Virus record (IMG/VR): IMGVR_UViG_3300013132_003067
Coordinates: 1 to 44,461 of that record
Reading direction: 5' to 3' (one strand)
DNA: 44,461 bases
Source of the DNA: a virus
The first letter of the stretch is position 1, and each line of letters opens with the position of its first letter. Made by a program: the position numbers and the translations under genes. Below the pieces are notes generated by a model. The model did no database searches, was not told the DNA's origin, and worked only from the letters and a program-made list of their open reading frames with translations. Below, one piece after another: positions 16,548-23,240 of the stretch.

Positions 16548-17105
16548 TTATGCAGTTAAAATGTCATATACTTTAGTTAAACTCGATACTTTAGGATATG
16601 TTGATTTTACGCCATCTATAATAGTTTTAATATAGTTTTTAGTATTATTTTCACTCGGGGGAGCATATGTATACATGAATTGTTTTATAGTCGGCTTTTC
16701 ACCTTTCACGTATTTAGGTGTCATGTTTAAATTTGTACTAGTACTTGGCATATCACCACCTGCCCATTTTTTTATTTTCATATCAATTAGTGCCTTTGCC
16801 CCTAAAACTGGCGAAGAAAATTTAGCATATTTGCCATTAGTTTCTTGAACAACTTTTGGATCAATTGTTGTAAAACTATCTTGATACATTAAATTACCTG
16901 GATTGTTATTTCGATATGCTCTAGAACCTTTACCTGCATTTGCAGTTGCTAACCAACCTTCTTGTGTTCCTATTATTTTAGCTAAAATGTACTCCGCAGA
17001 TGTTTTTGCATATCCGGTTTGATCTAATACAGATGTTAAACTAGTTTTGTCATATGTTACTTCATTGTTATCAAATTCAACAAGCAATGATTTTAATCGC
17101 ATCAT
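16548..17105 (-). CDS. Muramidase/transglycosylase-like virion protein with LxE leader
   Basis: A 185-residue protein beginning MMRLKSLLVEFDNN, with the LxE leader. After about residue 40 comes an alpha-helical enzyme-like domain: ILAKIIGTQEGW holds a Glu in the expected catalytic helix. AYRNNNPGNLMYQ is the R-NNPGN signature seen in phage peptidoglycan hydrolases, followed by KYAKFSSPVLGAKALI and YAPPSENNTKNYI. It would cut host peptidoglycan, probably as a virion enzyme during DNA entry given the leader. Stop and start overlap as ATGA with the DUF5872-like gene. Confidence 0.72.
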   Translation of the reverse strand: MMRLKSLLVEFDNNEVTYDKTSLTSVLDQTGYAKTSAEYILAKIIGTQEGWLATANAGKGSRAYRNNNPGNLMYQDSFTTIDPKVVQETNGKYAKFSSPVLGAKALIDMKIKKWAGGDMPSTSTNLNMTPKYVKGEKPTIKQFMYTYAPPSENNTKNYIKTIIDGVKSTYPKVSSLTKVYDILTA

Positions 17106-17503
17106 GATTTTTTACCCCAATTCTTTGCACCTTTCTTTCTACAAGCTGATAGTGCTAATGATCCGTATGCCGATGGCCACGTTCCGCCGTTTTTAGTATA
17201 TCTTCGTTTAACTTTGTAGTAGCAAGCATCACGCTTTGCTTTTTCTTCTTCAATAGCACCTTCAGCCTTAGGAGTACGTTTACCCATACCCACTCGGCGC
17301 TTTTGTGCAACTAACGCTTTCTTTTCTTTTTTATCAAATGAACTCCACGTTTTAGGAGTATCTTTGGAAACTCGTCGCGACGGACGACATTTCTTAACGC
17401 TTTTGGTTTCGTCGTTGCCACAAGGACGTCCATGTTGATCTGTCCATTTTTCCTTTACCCATCGGCGAAGGTCTTCTGACAATAAATCAACTAAACGTAT
17501 CAT
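17102..17503 (-). CDS. DUF5872-like basic Cys protein with LxE leader
   Basis: A 133-residue, highly basic protein starting MIRLVDLLSEDLRRW. The N-terminal part (RRWVKEKWTDQHGRPCG, KKCRPSRRVSK) resembles DUF5872. The C-terminal part (RDACYYKVKRRY, WPSAYGSLALSACRKKGAKNWG) is a second short domain widespread in phages of many hosts. Six Cys or so may bind metal. The strong positive charge would suit DNA binding in the head. Role unknown; the leader and the position in the muramidase-protease block point to a virion-internal protein. Confidence 0.7.
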   Translation of the reverse strand: MIRLVDLLSEDLRRWVKEKWTDQHGRPCGNDETKSVKKCRPSRRVSKDTPKTWSSFDKKEKKALVAQKRRVGMGKRTPKAEGAIEEEKAKRDACYYKVKRRYTKNGGTWPSAYGSLALSACRKKGAKNWGKKS

Positions 17504-17832
17504 CGTCCACGTTCCTCTCGGATAATCAATTCGCCTAAGACTTCTAAACGACCTACTTCACGTTGAAATTCAATTTGAGACATTGAAGTAGAAATCTTTT
17601 TATATGTAGCATCAAACTCTTGTTTAGCTTTTTCTAAATCAAATTTTCCGTTTGCTGCTCGTTTATAATAAGGCAATTTAACTTTGAAATGATGCCATGT
17701 TAATAAAGCCAATCCGCCTTTCTTATGAGCTGTAGTTGCAATCTTCTCTGCCCCAGCTTCTCGGGTATCGGCAAATGTTTCAAAAGTCTCTTTTTTATCT
17801 TTTGATTCAAAAAGTAAATTCATTAGTTTCAT
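17500..17832 (-). CDS. Hypothetical helical protein with LxE leader
   Basis: About 110 residues starting MKLMNLLFESKDKKETF. This ATG is chosen over an upstream one because the B-type motif ends at it and the leader then matches its neighbours. The rest is charged and helical (LEKAKQEFDATYKKISTSMS, QIEFQREVGRLEVLGELIIR). An N-terminal stretch AHKKGGLALLTWHHFKVKLP is conserved-looking, but I cannot name the family. It overlaps the DUF5872-like gene as ATGA. Confidence 0.62.
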   Translation of the reverse strand: MKLMNLLFESKDKKETFETFADTREAGAEKIATTAHKKGGLALLTWHHFKVKLPYYKRAANGKFDLEKAKQEFDATYKKISTSMSQIEFQREVGRLEVLGELIIREERGR

Positions 17833-17845
17833 ATTAATAAATATG
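17831..17845 (-). promoter_or_regulatory. B-type (ATATTTATT) motif touching the start codon
   Basis: The coding strand reads CATATTTATTAATATG. It is almost identical to the one at the zinc protease gene, and likewise its last ATG is the start codon. Confidence 0.5.
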
Positions 17846-17846
17846 T

Positions 17847-18248
17847 TTACCACATTTCTTCTTGAGTATACACACAAACTATTTCTTCACCCCGTTCAAT
17901 ATCTCGAATTGCCACAAATTCATCTAAATCTAAATCGTGAGTAACATTTGGAGAATCGGAATGATTTACAAAATAAGCTAAATTGATATTGTTTGGTGTA
18001 CGAGACAAAAATATGCCATGTGCAGTTGAATTACACATCGTATTTAAATATGATTTTACATCTTCATGCAATCCAGACAATTCTGCCCAGCTAATAAATG
18101 TAGTATCTGCAGTAACATCTTTCATTAATACTTCTCCTTTTTTTATTGGGAGTATTGTAAACAAACCCACACCATCACAAACTTTAGATGGCTTCAAATG
18201 AAGATTAGTGTTATGAAGTATGTTTTGAATTATTGTTTGTTTTGTCAT
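17847..18248 (-). CDS. SET-domain protein (putative lysine methyltransferase)
   Basis: A 133-residue protein made of little more than a SET domain. The first core is CDGVGLFTILPIKKGEVL, the pseudoknot part is AYFVNHSDSPNVTHDLD (NHSxxPN), and the end is FVAIRDIERGEEIVCVYTQE, with the closing Tyr of the active site. SET enzymes use S-adenosylmethionine to methylate protein lysines. No Cys-rich post-SET tail is present, as in the small viral and bacterial forms. The target could be a phage or host protein. It overlaps the upstream hypothetical gene by 38 bases. Confidence 0.8.
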   Translation of the reverse strand: MTKQTIIQNILHNTNLHLKPSKVCDGVGLFTILPIKKGEVLMKDVTADTTFISWAELSGLHEDVKSYLNTMCNSTAHGIFLSRTPNNINLAYFVNHSDSPNVTHDLDLDEFVAIRDIERGEEIVCVYTQEEMW

Positions 18249-18873
18249 CTTCTTTGGTAAAATTAGTTATGTAACTGTAATCAGTTTCAAAGCCCCCTTT
18301 GCCTTCAACGCTATATACCGTCATATCAATTCGATATCCAGGATTTTTATCAATTCGTTTAAATGTCCAAGCATTATCCATCCATATAATTCTATTATTT
18401 GGATAAATAAAAAAATTGCCGTTATCCATTTTAAATACGTGGCCGCATTTATGTTCTGGCGTTTCGGAGAAATTCGTATCAATTACATTTCGATTTTCAT
18501 GCGACCAATCCAACGTAAACATGTAAACGCCTTGACGTTTGGTACCTGTTATTGAAATTAAATCTGCACGTAATCCTGCTAATCTTTCTCGTACTTGAAC
18601 ATCAATATATGAAGAAAAACAATCCCAATAAACATGTTCCGTTAATGGAAGAGTTTCTGCATCTTTACGCCATACAAATGCATGAATCGGCCGCCGTGTC
18701 CAATTAACACCATTTTCTAAGAATGCTTCAAATAATGGAGTACGTTTTTGAATTGATGCTATCGAATGTACATCTGCAGCAGTATACTCACCATGCCCTT
18801 GTTCATGATTGAATAAAAATTCATTCCTAATCCAACATGTAATTGTAGGAATGTTTGCATTTAAATATGCCAT
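18211..18873 (-). CDS. Conserved phage hypothetical protein
   Basis: A 220-residue protein. Its beginning (AYLNANIPTITCWIRNEFLF, then HGEYTAADVHSIASI, FEAFLENGVNWTRRPIHAFV) and the centre with CFSSYIDVQVRERLAGLRAD and GVYMFTLDW match a protein I recall as widespread in T4-like phages, without known function. It is apparently soluble and rich in aromatic residues. It is placed between the SET gene and a Cys-rich small virion-like gene. Confidence 0.65.
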   Translation of the reverse strand: MAYLNANIPTITCWIRNEFLFNHEQGHGEYTAADVHSIASIQKRTPLFEAFLENGVNWTRRPIHAFVWRKDAETLPLTEHVYWDCFSSYIDVQVRERLAGLRADLISITGTKRQGVYMFTLDWSHENRNVIDTNFSETPEHKCGHVFKMDNGNFFIYPNNRIIWMDNAWTFKRIDKNPGYRIDMTVYSVEGKGGFETDYSYITNFTKEDDKTNNNSKHTS

Positions 18874-18878
18874 ATAAC

Positions 18879-19361
18879 TTATTTTCGACGTTTTGAAATT
18901 TCTATTGCTGCCAATTGTTTAAGTGCAGCCTTACGTGTTTTATGTGTTCCTAATCGCTTTCCGCCTTTAGATGGATATACTGCATATCCTCCTTTAACTT
19001 TGCGAACTGTTTCGTGCATTGCTTGTTTAAGTTGATCTTTAAATCCAACTGGAATGAATTGTGGTCGTGATACGTTTCCGCCGAAGCCTGACATCTCATT
19101 ATCGTGATGCCCCACGGTGTTCATTAAGAAATCGCCAACTTCTTGAATATCATCTTTGGATGTAGCAATGTGATCGACTGCCCAATCATGGCCATTTGTT
19201 AAAATGTTTTGAATTTGATCTGGATCCATTTGCAACATGGCATCTACATATTTTTTGATTGTTTTTAAATTGCCAAAAAACATGTAATTGGTGTTTTCGG
19301 AATCTTGACATCCGCCTTTAGCTCCGCTGCAACCACAACCACATTCATTCAATCGTTTCAT
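18879..19361 (-). CDS. Conserved phage protein, Cys-rich start and basic tail
   Basis: A 160-residue protein. It begins MKRLNECGCGCSGAKGGC, a compact Cys cluster that may bind metal; LNE could be a protease site as in its neighbours' leaders, but this is weaker. A central acidic helical part contains NLKTIKKYVDAMLQMDPDQI. The last about 40 residues (GGYAVYPSKGGKRLGTHKTR, KAALKQLAAIE) form a basic domain often found at the ends of phage structural proteins. The start lies 1 base from the stop of the holin-like gene. Confidence 0.65.
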   Translation of the reverse strand: MKRLNECGCGCSGAKGGCQDSENTNYMFFGNLKTIKKYVDAMLQMDPDQIQNILTNGHDWAVDHIATSKDDIQEVGDFLMNTVGHHDNEMSGFGGNVSRPQFIPVGFKDQLKQAMHETVRKVKGGYAVYPSKGGKRLGTHKTRKAALKQLAAIEISKRRK

Positions 19362-19362
19362 A

Positions 19363-19533
19363 TTAAGCCTTTGCTAATACTGACCAAATAGTTCCGGTTA
19401 AAGTAATAACACCGCCAATGATTTCCGTAGCAGTTGCTTCATCAATAAGTCCTTTGGCAATTAAAATACCACCTACAAATGTTAAGGTGTGTCGAAGAAT
19501 TCCAAGTAATTGTTCTCGTGTTAAACGTTTCAT
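19363..19533 (-). CDS. Holin-like small membrane protein (56 aa)
   Basis: A short frame reading MKRLTREQLLGILRHTLTFV, then GGILIAKGLIDEATATEIIG and GVITLTGTIWSVLAKA. Two Gly-rich hydrophobic helices separated by a short turn, with a basic start, resemble the putative small holins of the Pam3-gp28 type. A strong AAAAAAGGA site and a B-type motif sit directly upstream. It would form membrane lesions that free the amidase, encoded about 2.3 kb upstream in transcription. The family assignment is by eye. Confidence 0.7.
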   Translation of the reverse strand: MKRLTREQLLGILRHTLTFVGGILIAKGLIDEATATEIIGGVITLTGTIWSVLAKA

Positions 19534-19542
19534 ATGTTCCTT

Positions 19543-19557
19543 TTTTATATAAATATG
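19543..19557 (-). promoter_or_regulatory. B-type (ATATTTATA) motif before the holin-like gene
   Basis: The coding strand reads CATATTTATATAAAA, followed by AAGGAACAT and ATG. It is one of the best examples of the motif. Confidence 0.55.
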
Positions 19558-19573
19558 ATGATTATAATATTAG

Positions 19574-20248
19574 TTAAGTTAATTGAACTCGTTTCCATAG
19601 GCCATTATTTGCATTGTATACATATAGGTATTCAGTGGCGTCATCCCAATATATTGAACCTGCAACTGGTTGATCTGGTCGATCATTTGGTAATACAAAC
19701 TTTCCTGTAAACCCAGACCCGCCAAGTCCGGCCAAGTTTATTATGCCATCTTTATTTGCAGTTAGGTTTGTATTCGTATCAAGTTGTCCAGCAAACCCAA
19801 CGAGTGATCCAGATATAAATGTTGATCCAGTAATGGTTAGTGCATTTTGAGCGAATGGGGTGCCTATTCTTAACGACCCCGATACCGCTAATGAACCTGT
19901 AATGCCCATCGACCCTGTTACTTGAGCTGAACCTGTAAACGGAAAGCCTACTCCCGAACCTCCACCTGCATTAAGAGCAAATGATGCCGTTACAGCGTAT
20001 GATGAACTCAATGCCGATAAGGCATAACTTGCCGTTACGGGAACATTTCCTGCATAAGAAGCACTTAATGCAGTTGTAGCAAATGATGCCGTACCAGTTA
20101 ATGCACCGATTAATGAGCCACTAAATGACCCCGATGCAACGACTGTTGTGGTTGTGCTAGTTCCATCTAATGCATCAATGATATTTGTTATGTGCGTAGG
20201 TTGTATCGTTCCGCCGGGGGTGATACCCGTTCTACTTATTGTTCCCAT
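19574..20248 (-). CDS. Phage structural protein with TAS(Y/F)A repeats
   Basis: A 224-residue, Ser/Thr/Gly/Ala-rich protein. It holds repeated TASFA/TASYA/SASYA elements at about residues 50-93, then repeated GSxxITGS and SGSLxxG elements, as in beta-helical fibre or tail-associated proteins of marine phages. The C-terminal (GSIYWDDATEYLYVYNANNG LWKRVQLT, written with a break) looks like a small globular cap. No chaperone domain is seen. It is short for a tail fibre, so it may be a fibre segment or decoration protein. A TTG-rich start region MGTISRTGITPGGTIQPTHI is typical of such fibres. Confidence 0.68.
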   Translation of the reverse strand: MGTISRTGITPGGTIQPTHITNIIDALDGTSTTTTVVASGSFSGSLIGALTGTASFATTALSASYAGNVPVTASYALSALSSSYAVTASFALNAGGGSGVGFPFTGSAQVTGSMGITGSLAVSGSLRIGTPFAQNALTITGSTFISGSLVGFAGQLDTNTNLTANKDGIINLAGLGGSGFTGKFVLPNDRPDQPVAGSIYWDDATEYLYVYNANNGLWKRVQLT

Positions 20249-20429
20249 TTACGTCCTTGTTTCGTTTTTTGTATATTGGCCAATTCTTTGTTTTTTCGTT
20301 AAGCCATTCTTGTCGTTCATCACAACCGCAATCTTCATCTAAAAGTTTAGCAATTTGTTTTGCTAATTGATCTAAACGAGTTGCACTTGTTATGCGTTTA
20401 ATATCATCTCCTAAGCCTTTACTTGACAT
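20232..20429 (-). CDS. Small CGC-motif phage protein
   Basis: About 65 residues starting MSSKGLGDDIKRITSATRL. An earlier ATG four codons up is possible, but GGGAG lies 5-6 bases before this one. The protein is helical and contains DCGCDERQEWLNE. That pattern (CGC-x-x-R/K-x-x-x-LN) recurs in small proteins of Bacteroidetes phages, often beside tail or lysis genes; the function is unknown. It overlaps both neighbours. Confidence 0.6.
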   Translation of the reverse strand: MSSKGLGDDIKRITSATRLDQLAKQIAKLLDEDCGCDERQEWLNEKTKNWPIYKKRNKDVNGNNK

Positions 20430-21456
20430 ATTTACTCCCATTTCTTATTTTGTTTAATAATTGCATTATGGCCGTTTGCCATTGCGGCGTATGTGGTATT
20501 TCAAATACTCGAGTACCTGGATATGTATAAGATTGTTCAGGATGCATCAATTGCATATGTCCTGTATCATCAATACCTAATACTTTATATGGTACCCGTT
20601 GCATTGTAATTTGATTGCCTGGTATCATGGTACATCGTCCGGGATGTTTCCATTGTCCTTGCGAATCAGAAACGCCGCCGGTTTTTTTGATGATCATGTT
20701 CCATTCTGTTTCTGTAAGTATGCGTTCTTTATTAACATGTTGTGCTAACGCATCAGTTACATTTTCATCAATTATCAATTGATTAGCAGTTATGCGATGA
20801 AGCATTTCTTTTAGTCGATCAATTAATCCTTTGTTTCGCAGATATTTGAAAGCTAAATTTTCTATAGAATATTCGCCTACTGCATCTAATCCTGCCTGGC
20901 GCAAATTGCGAAGTTTAACTAGAATGCGTTTTATTTTTGTTTCTGCCGTTGAATCAGCTTCGTCAATGTTTTCAATTTCATATTCATATGGCTGAGCTTT
21001 CTGCCGAATCAAATCATCATCAATTGAAATTGTATCTGCATCAGGTTTACGTATCCATTTATTTTTCATTACGGAAAATATACCAACCGATCCATGCAAA
21101 CTTTCATTTGAATCTTGTGCATACAATTCAATGTTCATTCCTTTATATGTTAATGGATATTTTGAATTCCATATGCTTTTTTTGGCTTGTAGATATTGTT
21201 GAACTAAATACAAATTATCGCCAACATTCAAATAATTTACAACAACGTGTAAATCTACATCGCTATGTTCTGTCCAATTATAGTTTGCATTGCTACCAAT
21301 CAATATAACATCCAAAATAGGAGCATCAATTTCTAGAGAATCATGAAATGCAGTTGCAATTTTCATAAAGCCAGCACGGAGCTTCTTAGACAAACATTGA
21401 TCTGTTGTCCACAATTTTGGATTGAGTTGATGTTGTGTTTCGTATTCGTTCAGCAT
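20419..21456 (-). CDS. Nucleotidyltransferase-fold protein with a phage HPG domain
   Basis: A 345-residue protein. Residues about 45-75 (DVILIGSNANYNWTEHSDVD LHVV, written with a break) give the Gly-Ser followed by Asp-x-Asp of the polymerase-beta-type nucleotidyltransferase superfamily. A helical middle follows, and then from about 265 the segment GGVSDSQGQWKHPGRCTMIP with ITMQRVPYKVLGIDDTG, a domain recurring in large phages. It may transfer a nucleotide to RNA, protein or an antibiotic-like molecule; the substrate is not predictable. A B-type motif touches its start codon, and the leader is MLNE. Confidence 0.72.
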   Translation of the reverse strand: MLNEYETQHQLNPKLWTTDQCLSKKLRAGFMKIATAFHDSLEIDAPILDVILIGSNANYNWTEHSDVDLHVVVNYLNVGDNLYLVQQYLQAKKSIWNSKYPLTYKGMNIELYAQDSNESLHGSVGIFSVMKNKWIRKPDADTISIDDDLIRQKAQPYEYEIENIDEADSTAETKIKRILVKLRNLRQAGLDAVGEYSIENLAFKYLRNKGLIDRLKEMLHRITANQLIIDENVTDALAQHVNKERILTETEWNMIIKKTGGVSDSQGQWKHPGRCTMIPGNQITMQRVPYKVLGIDDTGHMQLMHPEQSYTYPGTRVFEIPHTPQWQTAIMQLLNKIRNGSKYVK

Positions 21457-21470
21457 TTTATATAAATATC
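21457..21470 (-). promoter_or_regulatory. B-type (ATATTTATA) motif touching the start codon
   Basis: The coding strand reads GATATTTATATAAAATG, with the ATG that begins the nucleotidyltransferase gene. There is no room for a leader with a ribosome binding site. Confidence 0.55.
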
Positions 21471-21471
21471 A

Positions 21472-21819
21472 TTATTTCCAAAAGAGCTGTACTAAAATAA
21501 GAGATACTGCTAACATCAATGAAACTGCAGTTTTTAAATTGATAGCTTCGCCTTTAAACATGTATGTCATTATGGTAAAAATAAAGATACCTGCAACAAA
21601 TGATGTAAATCGTCCAGGCCAAAATTGACCTCCAAATCCCGATACTGCATAGCGGGTGGCTTCCATGAACGCCCATGTTATAGGAACTCCTAAAAACATC
21701 AATGCAAGTTTATATGTTCTAGCCCACTGCCAAAGCAATGGTCCATTTACTTGAACCCAAACAACGATTTGACCCAATAAGAATATTGTTATTGATAGTG
21801 CAATGTGTCGATAATTCAT
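21472..21819 (-). CDS. Four-helix membrane protein in the lysis block
   Basis: About 115 residues from MNYRHIALSITIFLLGQIVV. The start overlaps the amidase stop as ATGA; a longer upstream frame exists but lies inside the amidase gene. Hydrophobic segments are at about 5-20, 34-50, 64-82 and 93-112, with WAFMEATRYAVSGFGGQFWP between. No family is recognised. Its position directly after the endolysin suggests a lysis role such as a holin or a membrane accessory protein. Confidence 0.62.
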   Translation of the reverse strand: MNYRHIALSITIFLLGQIVVWVQVNGPLLWQWARTYKLALMFLGVPITWAFMEATRYAVSGFGGQFWPGRFTSFVAGIFIFTIMTYMFKGEAINLKTAVSLMLAVSLILVQLFWK

Positions 21820-22496
21820 TGCAAAGATTTTAGCATTGCAATCATACGAGGACAAGGATAAATATCCGATTTATCTTTGCGATAAGAATTATGAGTATAA
21901 ACACCCTGTTCTCCTTGCAAAGCTCGTGTCGATACTGTCCATAAGTCATCGTGTCGGTATGTTAAGTCAATGCCATAAGTTTCATTCCAATATACCAATA
22001 ATTGACGAGTTGATTCAATTTGTGCATCAGTATATCGATGATAAAATTTATGTCCTTTATAAGGTGTTTCTAATTCAGTAACCTGATCTGCAGGAATTTC
22101 TCGATCTACATAGTTATAAAATTTGCCATTAACACGATCCAATGGCCCCCAGTTACAAATCTCAATACCAATTGCATGTTTATCTAATGCTCGGTATGGT
22201 AAACCTTTTGATTTGAATACATCTGGTTTAATTCCTAGATGATAACCCCAATGCTTAGATGAAAATGCTTGACAAATTTCACCATCATATGTATCTTTTG
22301 ACTGACCTTTACCTGAAATTGTAACGCAAGTTGCAATGCGACCTCTATCATCCGTATTCCACATTCTAATAGTGCCAACGCCAGAAGAATTACCTGCAGT
22401 ATGATGAAGTACAATTTGTTTCTTTTCGGTTGCTTCTTTTATATATTGCGATTCTCGCAATGGAACTTGTTTGATTTTTGATGTATCTAGTTTCAT
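21816..22496 (-). CDS. N-acetylmuramoyl-L-alanine amidase (endolysin)
   Basis: A 226-residue Amidase_2-type zinc enzyme. The marks are QIVLHHTAGNSSG (first zinc His), WGYHLGIK, HAIGIEICNWG and a later Tyr/His-containing YRHDDLW section. It cleaves the bond between N-acetylmuramic acid and L-Ala in peptidoglycan to release progeny. No signal peptide is present, so it needs a holin. Holin-like proteins lie upstream and downstream. Residues 1-27 form a short leader before the catalytic domain (MKLDTSKIKQVPLRES), not matching the LxE leaders well. Confidence 0.88.
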   Translation of the reverse strand: MKLDTSKIKQVPLRESQYIKEATEKKQIVLHHTAGNSSGVGTIRMWNTDDRGRIATCVTISGKGQSKDTYDGEICQAFSSKHWGYHLGIKPDVFKSKGLPYRALDKHAIGIEICNWGPLDRVNGKFYNYVDREIPADQVTELETPYKGHKFYHRYTDAQIESTRQLLVYWNETYGIDLTYRHDDLWTVSTRALQGEQGVYTHNSYRKDKSDIYPCPRMIAMLKSLQ

Positions 22497-22499
22497 AAC

Positions 22500-22952
22500 T
22501 TAATCTTTTTGTCTTTTACCTTTATGTAAATCAATTTTATCTAATATGTCTGTTAGTAATTTGCCTTCAATGAATCCTGCCATTGAAGCATTTTTCAAAG
22601 CACTAATGATTTGGAAGAATACAAATGGTAACAATATTGTTTCACTCAGCCAACTTGTTCCTGGAAATCCTTTTTCGATAATTAACAACGTTGTTAAAAA
22701 CATGATCCAAACTATACCAGTTCTTAAAATTTTAAGAGCTTTATATGTTTTAAATCCTTCCTTTCGAGTTCCTGCAATGATTCCAAATATGCCATCTAAT
22801 GCTACAGTAACAACGATTGCTAAGTATTGTTCGGCATTATCCATTGTTAGGTTTAATAAATACGTGCAAAGAAATGATACCGTTGTTGCCACTGACATCA
22901 ATAATCCCGTTTTCATTCTACTCATACCTTTTTCATACAGTTGGTTCATCAT
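22500..22952 (-). CDS. Phage holin (toxin-secretion/lysis type)
   Basis: A 150-residue membrane protein with four hydrophobic helices at about 14-34, 42-60, 76-97 and 102-118. The signature region VTVALDGIFGIIAGTRKEGF, followed by KTYKALKILRTGIV, resembles the Phage_holin_4 group, in which an Asp and Gly in the second helix are followed by a turn and an Arg-Lys helix. A charged tail ends it. It is directly upstream of the amidase, as expected for a lysis pair. The start could be either of the two first Met codons, or a later one. Confidence 0.75.
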   Translation of the reverse strand: MMNQLYEKGMSRMKTGLLMSVATTVSFLCTYLLNLTMDNAEQYLAIVVTVALDGIFGIIAGTRKEGFKTYKALKILRTGIVWIMFLTTLLIIEKGFPGTSWLSETILLPFVFFQIISALKNASMAGFIEGKLLTDILDKIDLHKGKRQKD

Positions 22953-23229
22953 CTTGTTTCTTTTGTTGGTTTGAAAACTTGTCTACTACAGTTCCAAACA
23001 TGGCAGCAATAACAATATATTCTATAGCATCAACTAAATATTCTGCAGGTGCAATAGATTTTGAATAAAGAGCGTTAACAAACATTATAACAAGCAAAGA
23101 CACAAATCCAACTACGCCGATAACACGTTTAGACGATACATCGCCTGATCGAGCATCTGATAACATGCGTTGAAAAAAGTTTTTGCTTTTACTCAATGTA
23201 TTCCTTAGTTTTGATAACATTTGTTTCAT
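22933..23229 (-). CDS. Small holin-like or lysis-associated membrane protein
   Basis: A 98-residue protein with a basic N-terminus (MKQMLSKLRNTLSKSKNFFQ), the segment SGDVSSKRVIGVVGFVSLLV, and two membrane helices at about 33-55 and 63-83. An acidic tail ends KKQDDEPTV. Similar two-helix phage proteins are common beside endolysins. It overlaps the holin by 20 bases. A B-type motif comes immediately before the start, so the lysis genes begin here. Confidence 0.62.
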   Translation of the reverse strand: MKQMLSKLRNTLSKSKNFFQRMLSDARSGDVSSKRVIGVVGFVSLLVIMFVNALYSKSIAPAEYLVDAIEYIVIAAMFGTVVDKFSNQQKKQDDEPTV

Positions 23230-23240
23230 GTATAAATATG
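23230..23240 (-). promoter_or_regulatory. B-type (ATATTTATA) motif before the lysis genes
   Basis: The coding strand reads CATATTTATACATG, with the ATG that starts the lysis block. It lies between the last sugar gene and the lysis genes. Confidence 0.5.

Noticed and set aside
19574-20248. Repeats in the structural gene as a CRISPR array or DNA repeat
   Set aside because: The repetition is at protein level (TAS(Y/F)A and GS repeats) without regular identical DNA units and spacers. No CRISPR array was seen in the window.
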